From positions 1-7,306 of the forward strand of contig JAUVIT010000074.1 of assembly GCA_030592605.1 (NCBI GenBank): a DNA stretch of 7,306 nucleotides, given 5' to 3'. This document shows, in pieces, positions 1 to 7,006 of this stretch. The stretch comes from Bacteroidota bacterium (lineage in GTDB: Bacteria; Bacteroidota; Bacteroidia; Bacteroidales; GCA-2748055). The notes beneath the pieces are model-generated. The model was given only the letters and a program-made list of their open reading frames with translations, made no database searches and was not told the origin of the DNA. The position numbers and the translations under genes are program-made. Numbering within the stretch: position 1 is the first letter of the stretch; every line of letters begins with the position of its first letter.

Positions 1-1411
1 CGTTGAGGGGCATGACCGGATCGTGCAGGGACATCCGGAGCAGGAACCAACCCTCTTCATCTTCGCCGGTACAATTTACCCTGATCCCTTCGTGATTGGG
101 CGTTTCGGGAGCCCAGTCACTTTCCTTTTCGATCAATTCGGCCAGTTGTTTCAGGACCTCTTTACCATAACCACCGAATTCTTTGGTCCGGATATCAAGC
201 CGGAATTCTCCCTCTTCAAGCGGACGGGGCAGGATTTCAATGAGGCTGCTGAGTGTGTGGCTCTGCTGCTTCATCTTTGCCATCTGGATCAGAAGTTTGG
301 CCACCAGGTAAGCTCCGTCATCCAGAAAATGATTCTCCTTTAGTGCGGCATGTCCCGAGGTCTCAATGGCCAGCCACGATTCCACACCCTCCGAATTCAG
401 ACGCAGCGATTCATTGATCACATTTTTGTAGCCTCTTTGAAAGCGGTGGTGTACCCCTTTAAGGTGTTTGGTAATAAACCAGTTGAGTCCGGATGAGGTG
501 ATGGAATCGGTAACGATGACCGAACCCGGGTGTTCTTTCAGGATGAGGGATGAAATCAGAGCGATCAGATCATTGCGGTTGACCGCATTTCCCTTAGCAT
601 CCACAACTGCTGCCCGGTCCACATCAGTATCGAAAATAATCCCAAGGTCAGCTTTTTCCCGGATCACTGCAGAGCAAATTGAATCCATAGCTTCCTTATC
701 CTCCGGATTTGGCACATGGTTGGGGAAGCGCCCATCCGGATTCAGGAACTGACTTCCTGAAATATCAGCGCCCAGGGGTTCAAGTACTTTGCCCGCAAAG
801 AATCCACCCGCTCCATTTCCCGCGTCCACAATGATTTTTAGTCCGGCCAGGGGAGTGTTGTATTGAGTCGGGTCATCCACTCCCTTTCGAATGGTCTCCA
901 CAAGGAAATTTGCATATTCAGATATGAAATCAATTTTTTGTACACTACCTTTTGCTTCAGTCACAAGGAAATCCTCCTTAGACGCGATCTGAAGAAGATC
1001 TGAAACATTGCCCTTGTCGAAACCACCCTTTTCGGTAAAAAATTTCATACCATTCCGGTTAAAAGGCAGGTGACTTGCAGTAAGCATAACACCTCCTTCA
1101 ACTCCAATATTTTCATTGATGGTGGTCATAAACATGGCCGGGGTTGAAGCAAGTCCACAATCGAGTACATCAAAACCAGAATCTGACAGCCCGTTGATAA
1201 ATGCCTTTTTCAATTTATTACCTGATATCCTTGAGTCTGTACCTACAGCTACTTTCTTTAAGCCCCGACCGTTTGTTTCTAGCCATGCGGCAAATGCCTG
1301 TCCTAATTTCATGGCGACATTTCCGTTTAGGTTTACCTTCTCATCCCGGACGCCTTCCAGAGCCACTCCACGAATATCAGAGCCGTTCTGCAATCTAAGC
1401 CAATTTACCAT
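1..1411 (-). CDS. Phosphoglucomutase/phosphomannomutase family protein (3' end missing)
   Basis: An alpha-D-phosphohexomutase-family enzyme, expected to move phosphate between C1 and C6 of a hexose phosphate in the cytoplasm. The frame is open from the ATG at 1411 to the left edge, giving 470 codons with no stop; family members are about 450-510 residues, so only the C-terminal tip is missing. Visible motifs: the phosphoserine loop TASHLP with the catalytic Ser at residue 113, the metal loop DTDVDR (261-266) and the sugar-binding loop ETSGH (350-354). The fourth, phosphate-binding loop, usually RPSGTEP, is absent; the matching place reads RMSLHDPVMPLN (459-470). The N-terminus (LQNGSDIRGVALEG) is the usual family opening. 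It starts 42 bases after the kinase stop and is probably co-transcribed, although no direct role in rhamnose breakdown is known to me; supplying sugar phosphates is possible. The preferred substrate (glucose, mannose or glucosamine phosphate) cannot be read from this sequence. Confidence 0.9.
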   Translation of the reverse strand, partial: MVNWLRLQNGSDIRGVALEGVRDEKVNLNGNVAMKLGQAFAAWLETNGRGLKKVAVGTDSRISGNKLKKAFINGLSDSGFDVLDCGLASTPAMFMTTINENIGVEGGVMLTASHLPFNRNGMKFFTEKGGFDKGNVSDLLQIASKEDFLVTEAKGSVQKIDFISEYANFLVETIRKGVDDPTQYNTPLAGLKIIVDAGNGAGGFFAGKVLEPLGADISGSQFLNPDGRFPNHVPNPEDKEAMDSICSAVIREKADLGIIFDTDVDRAAVVDAKGNAVNRNDLIALISSLILKEHPGSVIVTDSITSSGLNWFITKHLKGVHHRFQRGYKNVINESLRLNSEGVESWLAIETSGHAALKENHFLDDGAYLVAKLLIQMAKMKQQSHTLSSLIEILPRPLEEGEFRLDIRTKEFGGYGKEVLKQLAELIEKESDWAPETPNHEGIRVNCTGEDEEGWFLLRMSLHDPVMPLN

Positions 1412-1453
1412 AGCGAACTTTTGATTTCAAGTTATAAACTTCTGGCGCAAATT

Positions 1454-2839
1454 CTAGCCAAGCAGGGAGGGATCTCCTTTACAAGATTCCAATCCCAGAT
1501 CAATGGCCGGATTAAAACGCTTATCCATGCTCTTCCATAATACAAGTGCAGCACCCAGGGAGGTGGCATTGGCTACCTCAGAGGTAAATACATGCTTCTT
1601 AGGAAAGTGGCTGGCAATCAATGCCAAAAATATAGGATTCTTGCTGAATCCCCCGCTGATATATATGTTCCTGGTGTTGTCCTCTTTAGCGATAATCAGG
1701 TCGATGGATTCTTTTGTAAGATCAACCAGGTCTATGACCAGCTGATGGTATGCTTCTTCGAAGCTGTTGAAATGCTCTTTGCCGATAGACCGATCTACAT
1801 AATCTTCGGGTATTCCCGCATCAAAGAAAACCCGTCTTCTCTTGCTCTTCTGTATGAGCCCCCTGATCATTGCTTCGTTCAGGGCTACGATATTATAGGC
1901 TGAATCATCTACTCCAAACATCTTAGTCAGACGCTCCACATTCACATCATGAATGCGCCCCAAAAACAGGCGGGAGGATTTTACAGGCTTTTGCCGGATA
2001 CTCATGTAAGAAAGGCAATCCTTCTTCAGCTCATTGGCTGTAAGGGGATCTGAATTAAATGGATTCATGGAGATACACCATGTGCCTGTTGAAACCAGGA
2101 TGAACTCATCCTGTGAATTCATAAAGTAGGGCACCAGGGATGATGAGCTGTCGTGGATCCCGATCCCAACCGGAACAGATGCATCAAAGAGGGTGGAAGG
2201 GTAGGTGGTTTCCACTGCTTCGGGTTCGGGCAGGGTGTCTCCCAGTTGCTTTGTCCAGGGGTGATAGCTCATGTGATCGAAATCCCAGAGCCCGGTATGA
2301 CATCCGATAGAGGTGTGCTCTGACGAAACTTTGCCGGTCAGCAAATAAGAGAAGTACTGAGGAAAGTGCAGTATGGTTTTTACCTGCCTGAAGATTTCAG
2401 GTTTCATTTTCTTGAGCCAGAGCGCCTGAAATCCGGAATTCAGCATGCCCAGTGCCGGTGAAGCTGTTTTTCTGCAAAATTCTGCTTCGCCACCAAAGGC
2501 TTCATAAAGCGGCTCAATCACTCCCTTTGGAATGGGCTTTAAGTAGTTGTATACGGGCGTTAAGCGCTTTTCCTTATTATCCAGGTACATCAGGCTTGCG
2601 CCGTAAGTAGTGAAGTTGATTCCCCTCAGGATCTTACGTTCATCCTTCATATATCTGGTGCAGGCCTCCAGCATCCATTGCTCAAGCCTTTCAATATCAT
2701 CCCCTTTAAAACCATCGTCATCAGCTATCTCTTCGAAAACGCACTCTTCCTCATGAAGGATCTTCAGCCCGATGTCAAAGAGCAGGATCTTCTTATTGGT
2801 TTTACCGATATCAAATATCAATACGACCTCTTTTTTCAT
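1454..2839 (-). CDS. FGGY-family carbohydrate kinase, probable L-rhamnulokinase
   Basis: A 461-residue FGGY sugar kinase, a full-length member of the ASKHA ATPase fold. What is seen: the N-terminal phosphate loop DIGKTNKK (10-17), a HFPQYFSYLLTGK segment (158-170) like the one in rhamnulokinases, SIGCHTGLWDF (177-187), GIHDSS with the probable catalytic base Asp230, STGTW (250-254), and the C-terminal adenosine-binding YISGGFSKNP (393-402) with a following SLGAAL. The DIGKTN opening and GCHTxLW motif resemble, from memory, the rhizobial RhaK group rather than classical E. coli-type RhaB. Its place two genes after rhaA makes phosphorylation of L-rhamnulose to L-rhamnulose 1-phosphate the most likely reaction; L-fuculose or another ketose cannot be excluded. 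The ATG lies 14 bases after the sulfatase stop, with no Shine-Dalgarno. The family is certain; the substrate is inferred from context. Confidence 0.92.
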   Translation of the reverse strand: MKKEVVLIFDIGKTNKKILLFDIGLKILHEEECVFEEIADDDGFKGDDIERLEQWMLEACTRYMKDERKILRGINFTTYGASLMYLDNKEKRLTPVYNYLKPIPKGVIEPLYEAFGGEAEFCRKTASPALGMLNSGFQALWLKKMKPEIFRQVKTILHFPQYFSYLLTGKVSSEHTSIGCHTGLWDFDHMSYHPWTKQLGDTLPEPEAVETTYPSTLFDASVPVGIGIHDSSSSLVPYFMNSQDEFILVSTGTWCISMNPFNSDPLTANELKKDCLSYMSIRQKPVKSSRLFLGRIHDVNVERLTKMFGVDDSAYNIVALNEAMIRGLIQKSKRRRVFFDAGIPEDYVDRSIGKEHFNSFEEAYHQLVIDLVDLTKESIDLIIAKEDNTRNIYISGGFSKNPIFLALIASHFPKKHVFTSEVANATSLGAALVLWKSMDKRFNPAIDLGLESCKGDPSLLG

Positions 2840-2853
2840 AACTAGAATCTGTA

Positions 2854-4257
2854 TCAGTTTTTATAGGGTACAGTTCCGGTTGAATCAACCATATGTCCAA
2901 ACTTTTTTAAATAGGATGGTCCTGGTAAAAAATCATCCTTCAGACGTTTGAGCTCCTTGGAAAGCAATTCTTCCAACTTCTTAGAAATTTTGTCAAAAGA
3001 TGGATTTCCAATAAGATTATTTAACTGGTATGGATCGGCCACATTATCAAAGAGCAACCAATTACCTGACAAATCTTGAGCATAGGTATTTTTTTTTGTT
3101 ATGATACCTCTAAATTCCCTCCCGCCACGATCTCTGGACCATTGACCAAAAGGTTGAACACATGTAACAAGAGCAGCTTTTCGATCATCCTCTTTGTTGC
3201 CAAGAATTACCTCAGTTATATCTTCTCCATCTAAACCAGCTGGCACATTCAGACCCGACATTCCCAACACGGTAGGCAATATATCCAAGGTGTTTAACAG
3301 GAAATCACTTTTCTTTCCCTCTTTCCCCAGTAATGCCGGATATTTAATAATGAAAGGTACTTTAGCCGATTCCTCATAAATTCTTTGCTTTTTCATTTGT
3401 CCATGGCTGGCAATCATATCTCCATGGTCTGAAGTAAAAACAAAGATGGTATTGTCTTCAATATTACTTCGCCTGATAGCCTCCTGTAATTGTCTGATAT
3501 AGCTGTCAAGTGCGGAACAATGGGCATAATACCCTCTTAATTTGGCCTTTGTTTCTTCAATTAAATCTTCTGGTACGTTTGGCCTTACCTGTACATCCAT
3601 ATTTTCATATAAATCCTGGAATTCTTTAGGTGCCGTTTTATAGGGAGCATGAGGTGGTCCCCAGGAAAGCATCAGACAAAAGGGATCTTTACCTTTCGAA
3701 TGTTTTTCAATATAGGCAATTGCATCGTATGTTTGAGCTTCCGCATCGTAACCTTCCCAGGTATGCAATTCGTCATCATTTCCCCAGTATTTCGAGTTGT
3801 TATAACTATGAGAACACTCTAACACCTTCCAATAGTCAAAGCCCTGTCGCCTTTCTTTTGGTATAAATGAAGAGCGTCCATTCCCATCAAGGTGCCATTT
3901 CCCAATATAAGCAGTTTGGTAGCCCCGGCGTTTAAATAGTTTCGCAAAACTCTCGGAGTCAGGCTCAAGCGATATATCATTCATAAACATACCATTTTTC
4001 AATACATATTTTCCTGTGAGCAACATAGCTCTATATGGTGTGCATACAGGACTGGTTGAAACGGCATTCGAAAAACATACGCCCTCCAAAGCAAGCTTGT
4101 CAAGATTTGGGGTTTTAACATCTGGATTACCGGCATACCCCATTGATTGTGCTCGCCATTGATCGGCAAAAACAAATACGATGTTAGGTTTTTCAATTTT
4201 TTTACTGCATGAAATAAGGAATGATAACAAGAATATTATCAGAACGGTGTTTTTCAT
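2854..4257 (-). CDS. S1-type (formylglycine) sulfatase, predicted lipoprotein
   Basis: A 467-residue type I sulfatase, expected to hydrolyse a sulfate ester, probably on a carbohydrate, outside the cytoplasm. Residues 1-16 are a short basic-hydrophobic signal ending in the lipobox LISC with lipid-accepting Cys17. The active-site signature is CTPYR (72-76), where Cys72 would be converted to formylglycine by a maturase not present here. Other family residues: ADQ (31-33), GKWH (119-122), PPHAPY (201-206) and the metal-binding TSDHGD (275-280) followed by HGQMKKQ. A GTG at 4272 would add five residues, but the ATG at 4257 puts the signal peptide at the true N-terminus, so I chose it. The gene sits 18 bases after rhaA and 14 before the kinase. 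Sampled lines are about 39% G+C, against about 52% in rhaA. The context suggests sulfated rhamnose-containing glycans as substrate (inference); residues after Cys17 are basic, not an acidic surface-export signal, which favours a periplasmic location. Confidence 0.93.
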   Translation of the reverse strand: MKNTVLIIFLLSFLISCSKKIEKPNIVFVFADQWRAQSMGYAGNPDVKTPNLDKLALEGVCFSNAVSTSPVCTPYRAMLLTGKYVLKNGMFMNDISLEPDSESFAKLFKRRGYQTAYIGKWHLDGNGRSSFIPKERRQGFDYWKVLECSHSYNNSKYWGNDDELHTWEGYDAEAQTYDAIAYIEKHSKGKDPFCLMLSWGPPHAPYKTAPKEFQDLYENMDVQVRPNVPEDLIEETKAKLRGYYAHCSALDSYIRQLQEAIRRSNIEDNTIFVFTSDHGDMIASHGQMKKQRIYEESAKVPFIIKYPALLGKEGKKSDFLLNTLDILPTVLGMSGLNVPAGLDGEDITEVILGNKEDDRKAALVTCVQPFGQWSRDRGGREFRGIITKKNTYAQDLSGNWLLFDNVADPYQLNNLIGNPSFDKISKKLEELLSKELKRLKDDFLPGPSYLKKFGHMVDSTGTVPYKN

Positions 4258-4275
4258 TTCTTTAAAAATCACGAC

Positions 4276-5547
4276 TTATAATCGTTTGCTTAGCACAGCC
4301 TGCTCATACTGCTGTATATCGGAAATAAAGCCCTGTGCGACAGGCACATTATGCTTCATACAGTAGTAATCCCATATGGCTCCAAAGGGCTTTGTTTTGA
4401 GCAATTCCAGCATGGCCAGGCGTTCAAAGAACTGACCCTTTTCCTCATACTCCAACAGAATATCCCTGGGTTCCAGCAGGGCAAAAAGCATGGCCTGCTG
4501 AGCAGCACGGGTACCCACCACATACGCTCCAATGCGGTTGATGCTTGCATCGAAAAAGTCGAGTCCCATATGCACCCGGTCCAGGGCATTGCACCTGACA
4601 ATCTCCTGGGCAATCAGTATGGTGTCATCATTCAGGGTTACCACATGGTCCGAGTCCCAGCGGATGGGCCTGGTCACATGCAGGAGGACCTCTGGCACAA
4701 ACAGGAGGACAGAAGAAATTTTATCTCCCACCTGCTCGGTGGGGTGGAAGTGGCCACTGTCCAGACAGATCAATGTCTGATTGGCCACAGCATAGGCCAG
4801 GTAAAACTCTGAATTACCCACGGTCATGGCTTCCAGTCCGATTCCGAAAAGCTTGCTTTCGATTGCATCTTTCAGATGATCGCTGCTGTATTTTTCGGCA
4901 AAGATCTCATCCAGGGATTCCTTGAGGATGGCACGGTGGGCAAAACGATCCACAGGAAGGTCCTTGGAGCCATCCTGGATCCAGATATTGTGAATGGAGG
5001 GACTTCCCAGTTGTTTTCCCATTTCTGCACCTATGGCACGGCATCTTTTGGTGTGTTCGATCCAAAAATCACGAATCTCTTTATTCTTATGAGACAGGGT
5101 CAGGTCGTCACTAGCCTTGGGATGTGAGAATACACTGCAATTGAAGTCCATGCCGATCCCCTGGTCTTTGGCCCAATCGATCCAACTCTGGAAATGCTTC
5201 AGCTCAATCTGGTCACGGTCCACCAGCTCCCCCTGGAAATCACCATAGATGGCATGCAGGTTCAGGCGCTGCTTTCCGGGAATCAGGCTCATGGCTTTTT
5301 CCAGGTCCATGCGATGCTCCCGGATATTTGTAGCTTTCCCGGGATAGTTTCCGGTTGCCTGTATCCCTCCACCGGAAAGGGATGAATCGGGAGTTTCAAA
5401 ACCTCCCACATCGTCTGCCTGCCAGCAATGCAGGGAAATGGGGAATGCATCCAATTGCTTCATGGCATTTTCCACATCCACCCCGATCAGGGCGTACTGT
5501 TCTTTGGCTGCATCAAATGCTTTCTTAATACTTTCTGATTGACTCAT
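4276..5547 (-). CDS. rhaA: L-rhamnose isomerase
   Basis: Converts L-rhamnose to L-rhamnulose in the cytoplasm, the first committed step of the phosphorylated rhamnose pathway. The 423-residue protein is collinear with E. coli RhaA (419 residues): HCWQADDVGGFE (40-51), GGIQATGNYPGK (60-71), KRLNLHAI-like QRLNLHAIYG (93-102), ESKLFGIG (230-237), DSGHFHPTE (263-271), RWDSDHV (296-302) and GLDFFDASINR (328-338). With a constant shift of four, the metal ligands known from E. coli RhaA are all present: Glu230, Asp263, His290 and Asp330 for the structural metal, His266, Asp298 and Asp300 for the catalytic one. The frame stays open upstream to a GTG at 5658, but that lies inside rhaM; the ATG at 5547 gives the family length and follows the rhaM stop by 23 bases. 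This is the classical RhaA, not the RhaI type. It is the second gene of the operon. Confidence 0.98.
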   Translation of the reverse strand: MSQSESIKKAFDAAKEQYALIGVDVENAMKQLDAFPISLHCWQADDVGGFETPDSSLSGGGIQATGNYPGKATNIREHRMDLEKAMSLIPGKQRLNLHAIYGDFQGELVDRDQIELKHFQSWIDWAKDQGIGMDFNCSVFSHPKASDDLTLSHKNKEIRDFWIEHTKRCRAIGAEMGKQLGSPSIHNIWIQDGSKDLPVDRFAHRAILKESLDEIFAEKYSSDHLKDAIESKLFGIGLEAMTVGNSEFYLAYAVANQTLICLDSGHFHPTEQVGDKISSVLLFVPEVLLHVTRPIRWDSDHVVTLNDDTILIAQEIVRCNALDRVHMGLDFFDASINRIGAYVVGTRAAQQAMLFALLEPRDILLEYEEKGQFFERLAMLELLKTKPFGAIWDYYCMKHNVPVAQGFISDIQQYEQAVLSKRL

Positions 5548-5570
5548 GTTTCTATGTATATTGGATTCAA

Positions 5571-5888
5571 TTATTCCATGAAAAACACCTCTTCCAGGGG
5601 AGTGGATATCGGTGAGTTGTCGGGATTGGTTTCCATGATGTCGGCCATGTATTTCCACCAGAGCTGAACGATCTCTGTCTTACCCAGATCCTGTGAGCCC
5701 TGGTCACCAGCCTGCTTTTGAAAGGCAAACAGTGTGTGGGTTTCTTCATCAAAGAATATACTGTACTCAGAAAGGCCAGCATCCTTCAGGAGTTTATGAA
5801 GGTCCGGCCATAGCTCATCATGACGTTTTTTATACTCTGCTTTCCTTCCAGGCTTGAGCTTCATTTTAAATGCAAGTCTTTTATGCAT
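5571..5888 (-). CDS. rhaM: L-rhamnose mutarotase
   Basis: Interconverts the alpha and beta anomers of L-rhamnose so that the isomerase receives its preferred form; a small cytoplasmic ferredoxin-like-fold dimer in its family. The 105-residue product matches E. coli RhaM (104 residues) throughout: AFKMKLKPG (6-14), EYKKRHDELWP (18-28) carrying His23, the counterpart of catalytic His22 in E. coli, EYSIFFDEE (41-49) and the hallmark WWKYMADIMETNPDNSP (77-93), ending LEEVFFME. A TTG at 5909 would extend it by seven residues, but that codon overlaps the predicted -7 promoter box, and the ATG at 5888 fits the family start. It is the first gene of the operon and has no Shine-Dalgarno. It is complete and shows nothing unusual. 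Confidence 0.97.
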   Translation of the reverse strand: MHKRLAFKMKLKPGRKAEYKKRHDELWPDLHKLLKDAGLSEYSIFFDEETHTLFAFQKQAGDQGSQDLGKTEIVQLWWKYMADIMETNPDNSPISTPLEEVFFME

Positions 5889-5898
5889 GTTGAATTGC

Positions 5899-5910
5899 TT
5901 TGAATTCAAA
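5899..5910. repeat. 12-base perfect palindrome over the rhaM promoter start region
   Basis: TTTGAATTCAAA is a perfect 12-base palindrome. It covers the last bases of the predicted -7 box and the expected transcription start, so a repressor could block initiation there. AT-rich palindromes of this size can arise by chance, and no second copy was seen in the spacer. Confidence 0.3.
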
Positions 5911-5937
5911 AATAAGGGGTATTCAAGCGTTCATCAA
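5907..5937 (-). promoter_or_regulatory. Predicted Bacteroidota-type promoter of the rhaM operon
   Basis: On the minus strand the spacer contains TATTTTTG (5914-5907), an exact match to the Bacteroidota -7 consensus TAnnTTTG, preceded after exactly 20 bases by TTG (5937-5935), the core of the -33 element. Transcription would begin near 5900, leaving a leader of roughly 12 bases before the rhaM ATG at 5888. The match is seen in the sequence; that it is used is inferred from spacing and position. Confidence 0.6.
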
Positions 5938-5974
5938 TGGACATTTTGGTCAATCATTTGCACAAAATGCGCAT
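5937..5974. promoter_or_regulatory. Inverted-repeat operator candidate, probable AraC-regulator binding site
   Basis: Two 17-base half-sites face each other: ATGGACATTTTGGTCAA (5937-5953, plus strand) and ATGCGCATTTTGTGCAA (5974-5958, minus strand), separated by TCAT. They agree at 13 of 17 positions, pattern ATGnnCATTTTGnnCAA. The site abuts the TTG of the predicted rhaM promoter, overlapping it by one base, as expected for a class II activator. E. coli RhaS and RhaR also use paired 17-base half-sites, but with a much longer gap, so the analogy is partial. The neighbouring AraC-family protein is the obvious candidate ligand (inference). Confidence 0.55.
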
Positions 5975-6049
5975 AACTTAAGCTTATCATTCAGATCTTT
6001 TTTCTAATTTACTCCACGAACCAATTAGGGCCAATCTGCTGAAGGTATC

Positions 6050-6925
6050 GTGGAAGATTTTTTTAAATACTTGAATCCGTCCCAGGAGGACAAAGACTGG
6101 GGCCTGTTCCTGAACTGCGCCGGTAAGATGGGGATAGAGCCTGGTGTGCTATATCCTCCCAATTCCCATCCCTCCGGATACTATTTCAACTTCGAGCAGG
6201 GCCGTATGTTGAATGAATACCAGATCAACTACATTACCAACGGTGAAGGAGTCTATGAGAGCCACAGCGGAAAATTCAAAGTGAAGCCCGGTTCTTTGAT
6301 GATCACTAAACCAGGTCGCTGGCACCGTTATAAACCTCTGAAAGGTACAGGGTGGGTGGAGAACTATGTGGGATTTTCAGGACATATCGCCCACCAGATA
6401 TTTGGGCGTCCCTGGTTTACTTCCAAGAATGCGGTGATTGAAATTGGTCATAACGAGGAGATCATAGATTCCTATTATAAGATTTTTTCTTATGTGATGG
6501 AGGAGAAACCCGGCTATCAACAGGTAGCCTCCGGAATGATCATGAAAATGCTCGGGTTTATCGTATCACATGATAAACAGAAGGACTTCAGTGGAAAGCG
6601 GGTGGAAAAGATCATTCAGAATGCCTGTTTCTCCATCCGGGAAAATGTGGAGTCGGAGATCAATTTCCAGGAATTCGCCGAAGAGAACAACATCGGCTAC
6701 TCCTATTTCAGGAAGATGTTTAAAAAATATACAGGCGTTCCCCCTGTACAATACCATCTGGACTTGAAAGTATTGAGAGCCAAGGAGATGCTTCTTTATA
6801 CCGACAAAAGCGTCAAAGAGATCAGTTACGAATTGGGCTTTCAGTCCATCTACTATTTCAGCAGAGTCTTCAAAAACAAACTGGGACTCTCTCCATCAGA
6901 AATCAGGAAGAGTGTTCGCTCATGA
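6050..6925 (+). CDS. AraC-family transcriptional regulator, probable activator of the rhamnose operon
   Basis: A 291-residue AraC/XylS-type regulator. Residues about 30-120 look like the cupin-type sugar-sensing domain (HPSGYYF at 40-46, YQINYITNGEG at 57-67, KPGRWHRYKP at 87-96). The C-terminal 100 residues hold the paired helix-turn-helix DNA-binding domain: the first at about 204-225 (FAEENNIGYSYFRKMFKK) and the second at about 254-275 (VKEISYELGFQSIYYFSRVFK), followed by the family's GLSPSEIRKS ending. The start is a GTG at 6050: an in-frame stop lies at 6026-6028, and the next in-frame ATG (6128) would remove 26 residues. A GAAGG four bases before the GTG may serve as ribosome binding site. 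It is divergent from rhaM across a 161-base spacer holding an inverted-repeat site, so control of the rhamnose operon in response to L-rhamnose is likely, though the ligand is inferred. Confidence 0.93.
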   Translation: MEDFFKYLNPSQEDKDWGLFLNCAGKMGIEPGVLYPPNSHPSGYYFNFEQGRMLNEYQINYITNGEGVYESHSGKFKVKPGSLMITKPGRWHRYKPLKGTGWVENYVGFSGHIAHQIFGRPWFTSKNAVIEIGHNEEIIDSYYKIFSYVMEEKPGYQQVASGMIMKMLGFIVSHDKQKDFSGKRVEKIIQNACFSIRENVESEINFQEFAEENNIGYSYFRKMFKKYTGVPPVQYHLDLKVLRAKEMLLYTDKSVKEISYELGFQSIYYFSRVFKNKLGLSPSEIRKSVRS

Positions 6926-7006
6926 GCCATCGTATTTTTATATTGATTGATGGAAATTCCTCACCCTCAAATGTGAAGATGGGGGCACAGTATATATACG
7001 GAAAAC

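Noticed and set aside
23..343. 106-codon plus-strand open frame at the left edge
   Set aside because: It is antisense to the mutase gene, whose frame shows all expected catalytic motifs.
1412..1453. Possible terminator hairpin (AACTT / AAGTT) between kinase and mutase
   Set aside because: The stem is only about five AT-rich pairs with no T-tract, so it would not stop transcription reliably.
4351..4812. 153-codon plus-strand open frame
   Set aside because: It lies wholly antisense to rhaA, whose protein matches E. coli RhaA across its length; the frame shows no recognisable domain.
5548..5658. Upstream extension of rhaA to a GTG at 5658
   Set aside because: It overlaps the conserved C-terminus of rhaM, and the ATG at 5547 gives the normal RhaA N-terminus.
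5889..5909. TTG start seven codons upstream of rhaM
   Set aside because: The codon falls within the predicted promoter and palindrome; the ATG at 5888 fits the length and start of the RhaM family.
5992..6013. Possible regulator promoter around TAATTTAC
   Set aside because: It matches TAnnTTTG at only part of the fixed positions and has no clear -33 partner; the regulator must have a promoter in this spacer, but I cannot place it.
6926..7006. Possible -7 box TATTTTTA (6933-6940) before the uroporphyrinogen-decarboxylase-like gene
   Set aside because: It misses the final G of TAnnTTTG and has no TTG at proper spacing upstream; AT-rich spacers give such matches by chance.
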